Shown one piece after another: positions 48,918 through 64,000 of a stretch of DNA of 64,000 bases (its first letter is position 1; every line of letters begins with the position of its first letter). The notes under the pieces are model-generated. The model searched no databases. It was not told where the DNA came from and worked only from the letters and a program-made list of their open reading frames with translations. The stretch is from NCBI RefSeq assembly GCF_025351295.1, contig NZ_JANXWD010000021.1:1-64000 (forward strand), in the 5' to 3' direction. The DNA is from Phenylobacterium sp. GTDB lineage: Bacteria > Pseudomonadota > Alphaproteobacteria > Caulobacterales > Caulobacteraceae. The translations under genes and the position numbers were made by a program.

Positions 48918-50445
48918 ATGAAACTCACGGTCTGGACCTATGAAGGACCACCCCATGTCGGCGCCATGCGCGTCGCGACCGCGATGCAGGGCGTCCACTA
49001 TGTCCTGCACGCCCCGCAGGGCGACACCTACGCCGACCTGCTGTTCACGATGATCGAGCGGCGCGACCACCGCCCGCCGGTGACCTACACCACCTTCCAG
49101 GCCCGCGACCTCGGCGGCGACACCGCCGAACTGTTCAAGACCGCGGTCCGCGACGCCTACGAGCGGTTCAAGCCGGAGGCGATGATCGTCGGGGCATCCT
49201 GCACCGCCGAGCTGATCCAGGACGATCCCGGCGGACTGGCGCGCGCGATCGCCCTGCCGATCCCGGTGATCCCCCTCGACCTGCCCTCCTATCAGAAGAA
49301 GGAGAACTGGGGCGCGGCGGAAACCTTCTATCAGATGGTGCGGACCCTGGCCCCGGGCGACGCCCAGCCGCGCCCGGCTCCGGATGCGACGCGCCGTCCG
49401 CGCTGCAATATCCTGGGGCCCACCGCGCTTGGGTTTCGCCATCGCGACGATCTGGTCGAGATCACCCGCCTGTTGCAGCGGCTGGGCGTGGACGTGGCCG
49501 TCACCGCGCCGCTCGGCGCCTCGCCGGCGGATCTGCGGCGTCTGCCGCAGGCCGATTTCAACGTGGTGCTCTATCCGGAAATCGCCGGGACCGCGGCCGC
49601 CTGGCTGGAACGGACGCACGGCCAGCCGTCGGTCCGGACCATCCCGATCGGCGTCGGCGCCACCCGCGACTTCATCCGCGAGGTCGCCGAGATCGCGGGG
49701 ATCGATCCCGCGCCGGTGCTCGCCGAATCGGCCGGTCGGCTGCCCTGGTGGTCCCGCTCGGTGGACTCCAACTACCTGACCAACAAGCGCGTGTTCATCT
49801 TCGGCGACGCCACCCACGCGATCGCCGCCGCCCGCGTGGCCGCCGAGGAGCTCGGCTTCGAGGTGGTGGGCCTGGGCGCCTACAACCGCGAATTCGCCCG
49901 CGAGGTCCGCGCCGCCGCCGCGAAATACGGCGTCGAGGCGCTGATCACCGACGACTACCTGGAGGTCGAGCGGGTGATTGCCGAGCTGCAGCCCGAACTG
50001 GTGCTCGGCACCCAGATGGAGCGGCATATCGCCAAGCGCCTGCGGATTTCCTGCGCGGTGATCTCCGCGCCCGCCCACGTCCAGGACTTCCCGGCGCGGT
50101 ACTCGCCGCAGATGGGGTTCGAAGGCGCCAACGTGCTGTTCGACACCTGGGTGCATCCGCTGGTCATGGGGCTGGAGGAGCACCTGCTGGCGATGTTCCG
50201 CGATGATTTCGAGTTCAACGACGCCGCTGGCGCCTCGCACCTGGGCGCGGGCGCGGCCAGTGCGTCACCGCCGGCCCCGGCCGCTGCGCCCGATGCCGCG
50301 GCGGTGGCGTCCGTGATCGCATGGAGCGACGAGGCGCAGGCCGAACTCGCCAAGATTCCCTTCTTCGTGCGCGGAAAGGCGCGCCGCAACACCGAGCAGT
50401 TTGCCGCGTCCCGTGGGATCGCCCTCGTTCACCTTGAGACCCTTT

Positions 50446-50474
<29 letters not shown>
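48918..50474 (+). CDS. bchB: Protochlorophyllide reductase subunit B
   Basis: A 518-residue NifK-like subunit. [20 protein letters not shown] is the family N-terminus; the unusual Asp cluster ligand region and [20 protein letters not shown] are present, and [20 protein letters not shown] near the C-terminal domain. It begins 3 bp after bchN and its end overlaps the bchH start by about 29 nt. Confidence 0.97.
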
Positions 50475-55799
<5,325 letters not shown>

Positions 55800-55803
<4 letters not shown>

Positions 55804-57350
55804 ACCCGAGGCTCGACATGACCGGGAGGCCGATGCCGGCCGCGTGCGACACCGTCCGGCTCGACATGACCGGCACGCCGATGGCGCGACTGGGCGATCC
55901 CCCGGCGCCCAAGGTCAGCGCGACCGAGCCCGGGATTCCGGCCTGGTCCTGGCGCAACGTCGGCGTCGGCATGCTGCCGTTCGCCGATTCCGCCACGCCA
56001 GAACTGCCGCTCGGCAGGCTGCTGCGGCTGTCGCTGTTCCAGGTGACGGTCGGCATGGCGGCGGTGCTGCTGATCGGCACCCTGAACCGGGTGATGATCG
56101 TCGAGCTGGGACTGCCGGCGTGGGTGGTGGCGACGATGATCTCGCTGCCGCTGGTGTTCGCGCCCTTCCGCATGCTGGTGGGCCATCGCTCCGACGTGCA
56201 CCGCTCGGTCCTGGGCTGGCGCCGGGTGCCCTACATTTGGTTCGGCACCCTGATGCAGTTCGGCGGGCTGGCGATCATGCCGTTCGCGCTGATCCTGCTG
56301 TCGGGCGACTCGCGCGGCCCGCCGATCATCGGCCAGGCGAGTGCGGCGCTGGCGTTCCTGCTGGCCGGCGCCGGGCTGCACATGACCCAGACCGCGGGCC
56401 TCGCCCTGGCCACGGATCTGGCGCCGGCCCATGCGCGGCCGAAGGTCGTGGCCCTGCTCTGCTTCATGCTGATCGTCGGCACGGTGGCCTCCGCGCTCAG
56501 CTTCGGGGTGCTGCTGAAGCCGTTCAGCGAACTGCGGCTGATCCAGGTGATCCAGGGCTCGGCCGTGGTCACCATGCTGCTCAACGGCTTCGCGCTCTGG
56601 AAGCAGGAAGCCCGCAACCGCAACCGGATCGCCGAGGCGCCCGGACCCGCCTTCCGCGAATCCTGGGCCGCCTACACGCGGACCGGCCGCGCCGGCCGCC
56701 GCCTGCTGGCCATCGGCCTGGGAACCGTCGCCTTCAGCATGCAGGACGTCCTGCTGGAGCCCTATGGCGGCAAGATCCTGCACCTTTCGGTCAGCGCGAC
56801 CACCACCCTCACCGCCATGCTGGCGGTCGGCGGCGCGGCGGGGCTTGGGCTGGCGGCGCGCAGCCTTAACCGCGGGGCCGATCCCTACCGTGTCGCGGGC
56901 TTCGGGGCGCTGGCGGGGCTGGCGGCGTTCACCTCGGTGATCTTCGCCGCGCCGGTCGGGTCGCCGCTGCTGTTCGCGCTCGGCGTCGCCCTGGTGGGCT
57001 TCGGCGCCGGCCTGTTCGCGCACGGCACCCTGACGGCCTCCATGAGCATGGCCCAGGGCGATGCGACCGGCCTGGCGCTTGGCGCCTGGGGCGCGGTCCA
57101 GGCCCTGGCCGCCGGCCTCGCCATCGCCTCCGGCGGGGTGCTCAGCGACACGATCGCCTCGCTCGCAGCCTCCGGCCGGCTCGGCCCGACCCTGACCAGC
57201 CCGGCCACCGGCTACACGGCGGTGTACCTGATCGAGCTGCTCCTCTTGTTTGCCACCCTGATCGCCATCGGGCCCCTCGCAGGGCGCAGCGACGCGGGCC
57301 AAGCCTCTTCATCCGCCGCCCTGACCAACCTGGCCGGATCCACCACATGA
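55800..57350 (+). CDS. lhaA: LH1 assembly protein LhaA (PucC-family MFS)
   Basis: A 516-residue protein with about twelve membrane helices. LLRLSLFQVTVGMAAVLLIG, TLNRVMIVELGLPAWVVA, GHRSDVHRSVLGWRRVPYIW and LEPYGGKILHLSV mark LhaA. It assists assembly of LH1. GTG 55800 overlaps the bchM stop. A short duplication at the N-terminus encodes RLDMTGRPM and RLDMTGTPM (55812 and 55860), 48 bp apart; the real start may lie at a later ATG. Confidence 0.94.
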
Positions 57351-57374
57351 TCCGGCCACAATAGGAGGTCCGCT

Positions 57375-58172
57375 ATGCACAACCTGTTCTTCTTCGGCAA
57401 CGTCGACGTGACCGAGATCATTCTCAGCGCGTTCGTCCTGTTCTTCGTCGCGCTGATCATCTACCTGCGCCGCGAAGACCGCCGCGAGGGCTATCCGCTC
57501 GAGGAGGAGTTGTCCGGGCGCCTCGAACCCGGCGGCGGCCTGCTGTTCGCCGCCCGTCCGAAAACTTTCATCCTGCCCCATGCCCAGGGTACGCTCGCCA
57601 AGCCGAACAGCCTGCGCGAAAGCCAGGACCTGGCGGCCCGGCGCACGTCGCGCGCCTCGGGATCGCCGCTGGAGCCCACTGGCGATCCCATGCAGGCCGG
57701 GGTCGGCCCGGGATCCTACGCACGCCGGGCGCACAAGCCTGACCTGACGCTGCATGGCGCGCCCAAGATCGTCCCGCTGCGCATCGCCGAGGGCTTCTCC
57801 CTGGAGTCGCGGGACCCGGATCCGCGCGGCATGACGGTGATCGGCGCCGATCGGGTCGCGGGCGGGGTGGTGACCGATGTCTGGGTCGACCGCGCCGAAT
57901 ACATGATCCGCTATCTCGAAGTGGCGGTGACGCCGGCCCCCGGCGCGGCGCCGGCCGCCGTCAAGCATGTGCTGGTGCCCATGACGATGGCCGTGATCAT
58001 GAAATCGAAGGGGACCGTGCGGGTCGACGCCATCTTCGGCGCGCAATTCGCCGGCGCGCCCACCCTCGAGAACCCCGACCAGATCACCTTGTTCGAGGAG
58101 GAACGCGTCTGCGCCTACTACGGCGGCGGGTTCCTCTATGCGTCCAAAATGCGCACGGAGCCCTGGCTATGA
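57375..58172 (+). CDS. puhA: Photosynthetic reaction centre H subunit
   Basis: A 265-residue subunit with one N-terminal helix (NVDVTEIILSAFVLFFVALI), YLRREDRREGYPLE, and a cytoplasmic domain with RPKTFILPHAQGT and the C-terminal FEEERVCAYYGGGFLYA. It caps the L and M subunits on the cytoplasmic side and guides protons to QB. GGAGG precedes the start by 8 nt; overlaps puhB by 4 nt. Confidence 0.97.
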   Translation: MHNLFFFGNVDVTEIILSAFVLFFVALIIYLRREDRREGYPLEEELSGRLEPGGGLLFAARPKTFILPHAQGTLAKPNSLRESQDLAARRTSRASGSPLEPTGDPMQAGVGPGSYARRAHKPDLTLHGAPKIVPLRIAEGFSLESRDPDPRGMTVIGADRVAGGVVTDVWVDRAEYMIRYLEVAVTPAPGAAPAAVKHVLVPMTMAVIMKSKGTVRVDAIFGAQFAGAPTLENPDQITLFEEERVCAYYGGGFLYASKMRTEPWL

Positions 58173-58831
58173 GCGAACACGACTTCGAATCCGTCCGTGG
58201 CCTGCCCGGCGCCTTGCCGGAGGGTGAGACCATCCTGTGGCAAGGCGCGCCGAACGGGCTGAGCCTGGCGCAGCAGGCCTTCCACGTCCGCGCCGTGGCC
58301 GCCTATTTCGGACTCATGCTGGTCTGGCGGACGGCCGGGGCGGTGATGGGCGGAGAGGCGCCGACCGCCGCGCTGACGTCGGCGCTCGCCGTCGCGCCGA
58401 TCGCCCTACTGGCGGTGGGGATCCTGGGCGGCCTCGCCTGGCTGAACAGCCGCACCACGGTCTACACGATCACCAATCGCCGCGTGGTCCTGCGGTTCGG
58501 GGCGGCCATCCCGAAGGCGATCAACATCCCGTTCGCCATCATCGAGAGCGCCGCCCTCAAGCCGGTCTCCAACGGCTGCGGCGACCTGGCCCTGACTCTG
58601 AAGGCGCCCAACAAGATCGCCTTCCTGCACCTGTGGCCGCACGCCCGACCCTGGCGGATCGCGGCGCCGCAACCGACCTTCCGCGCGCTGCCGAACGCCC
58701 GCGCGGTCGCCACGATCCTGGCCTCGGCCATCGCCGATCAGGTCCCGATCGAACTGGCGCGGCCGAGCGATCCGTCGCCGCAATCCTCGCGCGAGCCGGG
58801 CCTGGCCCGTCCCGAGACCGTGGCCGCCTGA
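58169..58831 (+). CDS. puhB: Photosynthetic complex assembly protein PuhB
   Basis: A 220-residue protein with about three membrane helices and a PH-like cytoplasmic segment. GLPGALPEGETILWQGAPNG, and LNSRTTVYTITNRRVVLRFG are characteristic. It assists reaction centre assembly. Stop lies 14 bp before puhC. Confidence 0.95.
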   Translation: MSEHDFESVRGLPGALPEGETILWQGAPNGLSLAQQAFHVRAVAAYFGLMLVWRTAGAVMGGEAPTAALTSALAVAPIALLAVGILGGLAWLNSRTTVYTITNRRVVLRFGAAIPKAINIPFAIIESAALKPVSNGCGDLALTLKAPNKIAFLHLWPHARPWRIAAPQPTFRALPNARAVATILASAIADQVPIELARPSDPSPQSSREPGLARPETVAA

Positions 58832-58844
58832 GCTGGAGCCCGAC

Positions 58845-59312
58845 ATGAGCGCCCTGGACAAAGAACCGTTTCCGAAAGGCGCGCTGATCGCCGCCAGCGC
58901 CCTGATCGGCTTCTCGCTGATCGCTACCGGGGCCGTCCGCCTGGCGCGGCTCAGCGCCCCGTCCGACGTCGCCGCGACACCGCAGGCGGCGCCGGTACGC
59001 TCGGTCGAGGTCCGGTTCTTCGACGAAACCGACGGCTCTGTCAGCGTCCGCGAGAGCCGCAGCAACCAGGTGGTGACCTCCCTGGCCCCCGGCACGAACG
59101 GCTTCGTCCGCAGCGTCATGCGCGGCCTGGTGCACGACCGAAAGCGCCGCGGCCTGGGCGCGGACGCGCCGTTCCGGATCTCCCAGTGGGCCGGCGGGCG
59201 GCTGGCGCTCGAAGACCCCGCCACCGGTCGCCTCATCGACCTCGACGCGTTCGGGAACACCAACAAGGACGCCTTCGCCCAGATGCTGCCCGGACGGCAG
59301 GCGGCGTCATGA
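58845..59312 (+). CDS. puhC: Photosynthetic complex assembly protein PuhC
   Basis: A 155-residue protein with one N-terminal helix (KGALIAASALIGFSLIATG) and a periplasmic domain: VRFFDETDGSVSVRES, TNGFVRSVMRGLVHDRKRRG and IDLDAFGNTNKDAFAQML, all typical. Overlaps the following gene (ATGA). Confidence 0.94.
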   Translation: MSALDKEPFPKGALIAASALIGFSLIATGAVRLARLSAPSDVAATPQAAPVRSVEVRFFDETDGSVSVRESRSNQVVTSLAPGTNGFVRSVMRGLVHDRKRRGLGADAPFRISQWAGGRLALEDPATGRLIDLDAFGNTNKDAFAQMLPGRQAAS

Positions 59313-59614
59313 TCCCCATTCCATTCCTAATCCGCCGTCGTCTGCTCACGCCCTGCACGATCGAGATCGAGCATTCCGAGACCAGCCTGCACGCCCATGT
59401 CGATCTGGATTCGGGCATCGCCCTTCGCCCCGGCGACCGTGTCCGGGTGCACGGCGCGCCGATCCGGGTGGTCTTCGGCGACAAGCTGACCCTGCGCCGC
59501 GACGCCACCGTCGAGCGGGCCGGCTGGCTGGAACGCCAGTGGACGCGCATCGCCGCCCGGTTCGAACTGTCCGAACTCTATGACGTCAGCTTCACCCCCG
59601 GGAGGTTGCCATGA
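59309..59614 (+). CDS. Conserved small protein between puhC and acsF
   Basis: A 101-residue protein without membrane helices; a beta-rich middle (TCIEIEHSE-like [36 protein letters not shown]) suggests a small barrel, and [20 protein letters not shown] ends it. An unnamed gene of this size commonly stands here in purple bacterial puh operons. Coupled to both neighbours by 4-nt overlaps. Function unknown; presumably assembly of the reaction centre or of the cyclase. Confidence 0.8.
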   Translation: MIPIPFLIRRRLLTPCTIEIEHSETSLHAHVDLDSGIALRPGDRVRVHGAPIRVVFGDKLTLRRDATVERAGWLERQWTRIAARFELSELYDVSFTPGRLP

Positions 59615-60669
59615 CCGCCGCCGCATTCGCCGATCCGGCCGTCGACACGACGCGTCTGGCGCAGAAGGACACGGTGCTCAGCCCGCGCTTCTACACCACC
59701 GACTTCGATGCGATGGATCGTATGGACGTCAGTTCCGTGCGCGCCGAATGGGACGCCCTGGTCGCCGAAATGGCCAGCGATCCGAACCGCGACCATTTCA
59801 AGCGGACCGAGCGGTTCGAGAACCTGCTCGAAGACTTGGAGCCTGAGCTCCGCGGCGAGTTCGTGGACTTTCTAGTCAGTTCGCTGACGGCGGAGTTCTC
59901 CGGGTGTGTCCTCTACGCCGAAATCGTAAAGCGAGTGCAGAATCCCGACCTTAAGGCATTGTTCAAATACATGACCCGCGACGAAGCTCGGCATGCGGGC
60001 TTCATCAACGAGTCCCTGAAGGATTTCTCAATCGGCGTCGATCTCGCCTTCCTGACCAAGACTAAGAAGTACAAGTATTTCAAACCGAAATTTCTATTCT
60101 ACCCCTTATATTTGTCCGAGAAGATCGGTTACGCGCGTTATATTACAATCTACCGCCAGCTAGAGCGCCGTCCTGACCTGCGTTTCCACCCGATCTTCAA
60201 ATGGTTCAAGGAGTGGTGCGCCGACGAATTCCGCCACGGCGACGCCATCGCCCTGCTGATGCGCGCGAACCCCGGGTGGCTTCGGGGCGGCAACAAGCTC
60301 TGGATCAAGTTCTTCCTGCTTTCGGTCTACGCGACGATGTACGTGCGCGATCACGCCCGGCCAGCCTTTCACGCCGCGCTGGGTCTGGACCCGACCGAGT
60401 ACGACTACGCGGTCTTCCGGATCTGTTCCGAGATCTCCAAGCAGACCTTCCCGATGACGCTGGATATCGACCATCCGCGGTTCCGCGCCGGCTTTGCGCG
60501 CCTGGCGGAGGTCACCGCGGCGATCTCGGCGTCCGGCGGCGGCCTGCTCGGCGGGCTGAAGCGTGTCGCGCTCGGGATCGAAGCCGCCGCGATCCTGGCC
60601 GGGCTCTATCTGCTGCCGAGCGTGCCCAACGAAGCGCCGGCCACCGTGCGTCTCGCGCCTGTGTGGTGA
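59611..60669 (+). CDS. acsF: Aerobic Mg-protoporphyrin monomethyl ester (oxidative) cyclase
   Basis: A 352-residue diiron enzyme. Metal ligands in [27 protein letters not shown] (near 122) and [14 protein letters not shown] (near 206). It forms ring E using O2. No bchE is in the window, supporting an aerobic lifestyle. Codons between about 59860 and 60180 (CTA, GTA, TTA, TCA, ATT, ACA) are much less GC-rich than before and after, while the protein is well conserved, which suggests a recombined segment. Confidence 0.97.
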   Translation: MTAAAFADPAVDTTRLAQKDTVLSPRFYTTDFDAMDRMDVSSVRAEWDALVAEMASDPNRDHFKRTERFENLLEDLEPELRGEFVDFLVSSLTAEFSGCVLYAEIVKRVQNPDLKALFKYMTRDEARHAGFINESLKDFSIGVDLAFLTKTKKYKYFKPKFLFYPLYLSEKIGYARYITIYRQLERRPDLRFHPIFKWFKEWCADEFRHGDAIALLMRANPGWLRGGNKLWIKFFLLSVYATMYVRDHARPAFHAALGLDPTEYDYAVFRICSEISKQTFPMTLDIDHPRFRAGFARLAEVTAAISASGGGLLGGLKRVALGIEAAAILAGLYLLPSVPNEAPATVRLAPVW

Positions 60670-60682
60670 AGGACGCGCCCCG

Positions 60683-61468
60683 ATGATCTTCGCCGCGATC
60701 GGTTCGGCCGTTCTCTACACCATCTTCCTCTGGTGGTTCAGCACCGGTGCGATTCTGTGGCTGGACCGCCGGCCGAGCGCGACCTATCGCTGGACCCTGG
60801 TCGGCGGCTCGGTGGTCGCCGTCGCCGCGATGTTCGGACTGGCCGCCAGCCTGTCGAACGCCTCGCCGATGGGCGCCGTCCTGGCCTTCACCTGCGCGCT
60901 GGGGCTTTGGGGGTGGCACGAACTGAGCTTCCTGACCGGCTTCATCGCCGGGCCACGGCGCTCGCCCTGCCCGCCTGACGCCCGGTCGTGGCGACGGTTC
61001 TCGCTGGCGACCTCGACCGTGATCCATCATGAGATCGCGCTGGCGCTGACGGCGGCGGCGATCGTGGCGATCAGCTGGAACCAGCCGAACCAGGTCGGCT
61101 GCTGGACCTTCGCGATTCTGTTCGCCGGCCGGCTCAGCGCCAAGCTGAACCTGTTTCTGGGCGTGCCCAATTTCAACGCCGAGTTCTTTCCGGACCATCT
61201 GCAGTACCTGACCAGCTATCTGCGCAAGGGGCCGATGACGGCGCTGTTTCCGCTGTCGATCCTGGCCGGCGGGGCCCTGGCCTGGGTGGAAGCCGCGATC
61301 GCGCTGAAGCCGGACGCCGGCGCCTTCGAGCTGGTGAGCTTCGCGCTGGTGTTCGCCCTGACCGCGCTCGCGATCATCGAGCACGCCTTCATGGTCCTGC
61401 CGCTGCATGACGCCGCTCTGTGGCGCTGGGCCCTGCCGACCTCCGCCAGAAATGGCGCAACGAAATAG
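60683..61468 (+). CDS. puhE: Photosynthetic complex assembly protein PuhE
   Basis: A 261-residue protein with seven to eight membrane helices. WWFSTGAILWLDRRP, WGWHELSFLTGFIAGPRR, STVIHHEIALALTAAA and FLGVPNFNAEFFPDHLQYL are PuhE marks. It modulates reaction centre assembly and bacteriochlorophyll production. It starts 13 bp after acsF. Confidence 0.95.
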   Translation: MIFAAIGSAVLYTIFLWWFSTGAILWLDRRPSATYRWTLVGGSVVAVAAMFGLAASLSNASPMGAVLAFTCALGLWGWHELSFLTGFIAGPRRSPCPPDARSWRRFSLATSTVIHHEIALALTAAAIVAISWNQPNQVGCWTFAILFAGRLSAKLNLFLGVPNFNAEFFPDHLQYLTSYLRKGPMTALFPLSILAGGALAWVEAAIALKPDAGAFELVSFALVFALTALAIIEHAFMVLPLHDAALWRWALPTSARNGATK

Positions 61469-61489
61469 CCTTACGGGGAGTGACCGATC

Positions 61490-62710
61490 ATGGACTATGA
61501 GCATTTCTTCCGCGACCAGCTGGACGGCTTGCGTGCGGAAGGCCGCTACCGGGTGTTCGCCGACCTGGAACGCAAGGCGGGCGCCTTCCCCCGGGCCACG
61601 CGCCATCACGACAGCCAGGTCCAGGACGTAACGGTCTGGTGCTCGAACGACTATCTCGGCATGGGGCAGAACCCCAAGGTGCTGGAGGCGATGCACGAGG
61701 CGCTGGCCAAGTGCGGCGCCGGGGCCGGCGGCACGCGCAACATCTCGGGCACCAACCACTACCACGTACTGTTGGAGCAGGAGTTGGCCGACCTTCACCA
61801 GAAGGAAGCGGCCTTGATCTTCACCTCCGGCTACGTGTCCAACTGGGCGGCGCTCAGCACGCTGACGAGCCGGCTACCCAACTGCGTGGTCTTATCGGAT
61901 GCGGCCAATCACGCCTCGATGATCGAGGGGATCCGCCACGGCGGGGCCGAGTGCAGGATCTTCGCGCACAACGACGTCGCGGACCTGGACCGCAAGCTAT
62001 CGGCCATCGAGCCCGGGCGGCCGAAACTGATCGCCTTCGAGTCGGTCTATTCGATGGATGGCGACATCGCCCCGATCAAGGAACTGTGCGACGTTGCCGA
62101 CGCCCATGGCGCCATGACCTACCTGGATGAGGTGCACGCGGTCGGCCTCTACGGCCCGCGCGGCGGCGGCATCGCCGAGCGCGAAGGCCTGATGGACCGG
62201 ATCACCGTGATCGAAGGCACCCTGGCCAAGGCGTTCGGCGTCATGGGCGGCTATGTGGCCGGATCGGCGGCGATGTGCGACTTCATCCGCAGCTTCGCGT
62301 CGGGCTTCATCTTCACCACCGCCCTGCCCCCGGCGATCGCCGCGGGCGCGCGCGTCAGCATTCAGCATCTCAAGCAGAGCGAATTCGAGCGCGCGCGGCA
62401 TCAGAACCGGGTGGCTCGGGTGCGCAAGGAATTGACCGCGCTCGGCATCCCCTGCCTGGAGAACGAGAGCCACATCATTCCCGTGATGGTCGGCGATCCG
62501 GTGAAGTGCAAGATGATCAGCGACTGGCTGCTGGACAACTACGGCATCTATATCCAGCCGATCAACTATCCGACCGTGCCGCGCGGCACCGAGCGGCTGC
62601 GCATCACGCCGTCGCCGTTCCACACCGACGACGACATCGCCAAGCTGTCGACCGCACTGTCCGAACTCTGGTCGCGCTGCGCGCTCAGCCGGTCCTCTGT
62701 GGCCGCCTGA
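61490..62710 (+). CDS. hemA: 5-aminolevulinate synthase
   Basis: A 406-residue PLP enzyme (C4 pathway). [57 protein letters not shown] and the PLP lysine in [13 protein letters not shown] (near 247). It condenses glycine and succinyl-CoA, the first tetrapyrrole step. GGGGAG lies 9 nt before the ATG. Last gene of the superoperon, followed by a strong hairpin. Confidence 0.97.
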   Translation: MDYEHFFRDQLDGLRAEGRYRVFADLERKAGAFPRATRHHDSQVQDVTVWCSNDYLGMGQNPKVLEAMHEALAKCGAGAGGTRNISGTNHYHVLLEQELADLHQKEAALIFTSGYVSNWAALSTLTSRLPNCVVLSDAANHASMIEGIRHGGAECRIFAHNDVADLDRKLSAIEPGRPKLIAFESVYSMDGDIAPIKELCDVADAHGAMTYLDEVHAVGLYGPRGGGIAEREGLMDRITVIEGTLAKAFGVMGGYVAGSAAMCDFIRSFASGFIFTTALPPAIAAGARVSIQHLKQSEFERARHQNRVARVRKELTALGIPCLENESHIIPVMVGDPVKCKMISDWLLDNYGIYIQPINYPTVPRGTERLRITPSPFHTDDDIAKLSTALSELWSRCALSRSSVAA

Positions 62711-62729
62711 CCTTCGAGCTAATCTCCAA

Positions 62730-62768
62730 CGGAGGATCGGGGGACCGCTCGACGGCCCCCGACCTCCG
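62730..62768 (+). terminator. Terminator-like hairpin after hemA
   Basis: CGGAGG-A-TCGGGGG pairs with CCCCCGA-CCTCCG: a 13-bp stem with one bulged A and a 12-nt loop, 20 nt after the hemA stop. No U-run follows. It probably ends the bchF-hemA transcript of nearly 16 kb. Confidence 0.75.
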
Positions 62769-62922
62769 CGATTCCGGCTTGCCGGATGGCTGGGAGGCGC
62801 CGCCGCGCGTAAGGCCGGCCTTACACCCTCGGAACAGAAATCAGCCACGGTCGTTCCTGATCGGCCCTCGATATCGAGGACCTCGAATGGGGTCCTCGCG
62901 GAAAGCTTTTCAGGAGAAGCCC

Positions 62923-63240
62923 ATGCGCCCGACCATGACCGCCTTGACACTGACCGCCGTCGCCTTCGCCTCCATCGTGAGCTCCAGCGCCTCGGCGGCG
63001 CAGAGCCCGGCCGCCAAGGCCATCACCGCCCCCAGCGGCGCGGACCGCGCCGTGCGCGCCAGGCAGTGCGAAGCCCAGGCGTCGAAGCGGAGCCTGAGCC
63101 ACAACACCCGCCAAGCCTATTACAAGTCCTGCCTGGCCAGTGCCGCGCCCGTCGCCGCCGTCGGCTCGAAGGCGCATCAGGCGACCCCGACGCCCGCCAA
63201 GCGCAAGCTCGAAGCGCTGACGGACACGCCGTCGCGCTGA
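62923..63240 (+). CDS. Secreted PsiF-like small protein
   Basis: A 105-residue protein with a signal peptide (MTALTLTAVAFASIVSSSAS followed by AAQ). The mature part has a PsiF-type repeat core: RQCEAQASKRSLSHNTRQAY, then YKSCLA, with two Cys. GGAGA lies 6 nt before the ATG. PsiF proteins are periplasmic and phosphate-starvation-associated in enterobacteria; function unknown. Not evidently part of the photosynthesis cluster. Confidence 0.75.
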   Translation: MRPTMTALTLTAVAFASIVSSSASAAQSPAAKAITAPSGADRAVRARQCEAQASKRSLSHNTRQAYYKSCLASAAPVAAVGSKAHQATPTPAKRKLEALTDTPSR

Positions 63241-63358
63241 CGGCAGCCATCGGAATCTTCTTCCGGCGGACCGATGTTTTCCGATGGTTTTCGAGGTACG
63301 GTGCCGACCTCGAAACCTCCGGATCGCCGTGCCGGTCCGGACGCATCAGGAGCGCGCC

Positions 63359-63829
63359 ATGACCCTGGTTCTACCCACCCCTTCGCGCGGCTACTCGGAG
63401 ACCCGGCCCTCGACGGCGCGCCTCCTGCTGGCTGTGGTTGTCTGCGTCGCCGCAGCCGCGGGATGTCTCGCCACGGGCAGCCAGGCGGCGTCGCTGGCCG
63501 CCGCGACGGCCGGCGCGGACCTGACGTTCCTGCTGCGCGCCATGACCGCGATCAAGACGCTGATGGCCGGCGGCGCGATCGCCGCGGTGGCCTGGCGGCT
63601 GTCCACGCCCACCACCCAGCTCAGGCTCGGCGCCTACGCCCTGGCGAGCGCGGCGATGGCGGTTGGCCCCGGGCTGATCTGGAACATGGTCCATGTCGGC
63701 TCGGGCGCCCTGTTCCTGCACGCCGGGCTGCTGAGCGCCGCCGTCCTGCTGTGGCGCGATCCCGCGGTGGCGACCCGGCTGGCGCACTACGTGGCCCAGC
63801 GTCGCGCATCGACCGCATTGCGTCGCTAG
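63359..63829 (+). CDS. Small multi-span membrane protein
   Basis: A 156-residue protein with about four hydrophobic segments (LLLAVVVCVAAAAGCLATG, TAIKTLMAGGAIAAVAW, LGAYALASAAMAVGPGLIW, ALFLHAGLLSAAVLLW) and a basic C-terminus. AGGAG lies 8 nt before the ATG. No characterised family is recognised. Its TAG stop is part of the intergenic repeat that follows. The 118 bp before it hold no other gene. Confidence 0.65.
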   Translation: MTLVLPTPSRGYSETRPSTARLLLAVVVCVAAAAGCLATGSQAASLAAATAGADLTFLLRAMTAIKTLMAGGAIAAVAWRLSTPTTQLRLGAYALASAAMAVGPGLIWNMVHVGSGALFLHAGLLSAAVLLWRDPAVATRLAHYVAQRRASTALRR

Positions 63830-63997
63830 AGCGCGTCAGGCGAAAGTGGATCCCGGTTTCGCCGCCCGACGCGCTCTAATTCAAAGAGTCAGAGCCTTTT
63901 TGTCTGGTTCAAGAGACTGCACTTGAACCAGAATGGCTCTAGGGTCCAGGCTCACCCAGACCTTTGACCGCTCATCCCGGCGAAGGCCGGGACCCAG
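63827..63997. repeat. Cluster of intergenic inverted repeats
   Basis: TAGAGCGCGTCAGGCG (63827-63842) and CGCCCGACGCGCTCTA (63863-63878) are inverted copies with one mismatch, a sequence of the type widely scattered in alphaproteobacterial genomes. A second unit nests AGAGCC/GGCTCT (63891-63940) around GGTTCAAG/CTTGAACC. A third, TCATCCCGG...CCGGGACCCAG (63972-63997), is related to the repeat at the left end of the window. No gene from 63830 to the end. Confidence 0.7.
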
Positions 63998-64000
63998 ATC

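Overview
The window is high-GC alphaproteobacterial chromosome. The gene content (aerobic cyclase AcsF without BchE, PpsR and PpaA, a CtrA-like regulator, a FixLJ-like pair) suggests an aerobic anoxygenic phototroph. Caulobacterales or a close relative is my best guess, made from protein resemblance and not from a marker gene. About 53 kb, from ispH at 11.7 kb to hemA at 62.7 kb, is a nearly complete photosynthesis gene cluster with a red-type RuBisCO operon embedded in it.

Layout. 0-7 kb: metabolic genes (acyl-CoA synthetase, MaoC hydratase, trypsin-like protease, prolyl oligopeptidase, two acetyltransferases) and a decayed toxin-antitoxin pair. 7.2-11.3 kb: a regulatory island (FixL-like and FixJ-like proteins, a soluble histidine kinase, a stand-alone receiver, a CtrA paralogue), three of whose promoter regions share a CCTAGG-centred motif. 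11.7-14.7 kb: ispH and dxs, divergent around a PpsR box. 14.7-20.1 kb: cbbLS-cbbX-cbbF-cbbP on the minus strand, with vestiges of cbbT, cbbE and cbbR. 20.1-29.7 kb: crtEF-bchCXYZ-pufBALM on the minus strand, leading toward cbbL. 29.9-38.8 kb: crtD, crtC, crtI-crtB and bchI-D-O. 39.2-46.6 kb: a lipoprotein cytochrome c, tspO, bchP, a PucC-family transporter, bchG, ppsR and ppaA. 46.9-62.7 kb: the plus-strand superoperon bchFNBHLM-lhaA-puhABC-orf-acsF-puhE-hemA, closed by a strong hairpin. 62.9-64 kb: two small envelope proteins and intergenic repeats.

How it works together. dxs, ispH and crtE supply isoprenoids. crtBICDF make spirilloxanthin-type carotenoids; no crtA is present. hemA, bchHDI, bchM, acsF, bchNBL, bchXYZ, bchF, bchC, bchG and bchP make bacteriochlorophyll a. 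pufBALM and puhA encode LH1 and the reaction centre; lhaA, puhB, puhC and puhE assist assembly. No pufC, pufQ, pufX or puc genes are visible. PpsR-type boxes ((T/C)GT-N12-AC(A/G)), often in pairs 5-8 bp apart, stand before most units.

The most notable feature is the cbb locus. Its activator gene cbbR survives only as a C-terminal stub, cbbE and cbbT are reduced to micro-ORFs, yet cbbL, cbbS, cbbX, cbbF and cbbP look intact and lie directly downstream of, and codirectional with, the puf operon. This suggests, as inference, that carbon fixation has been rewired from CbbR control to the photosynthesis superoperon.
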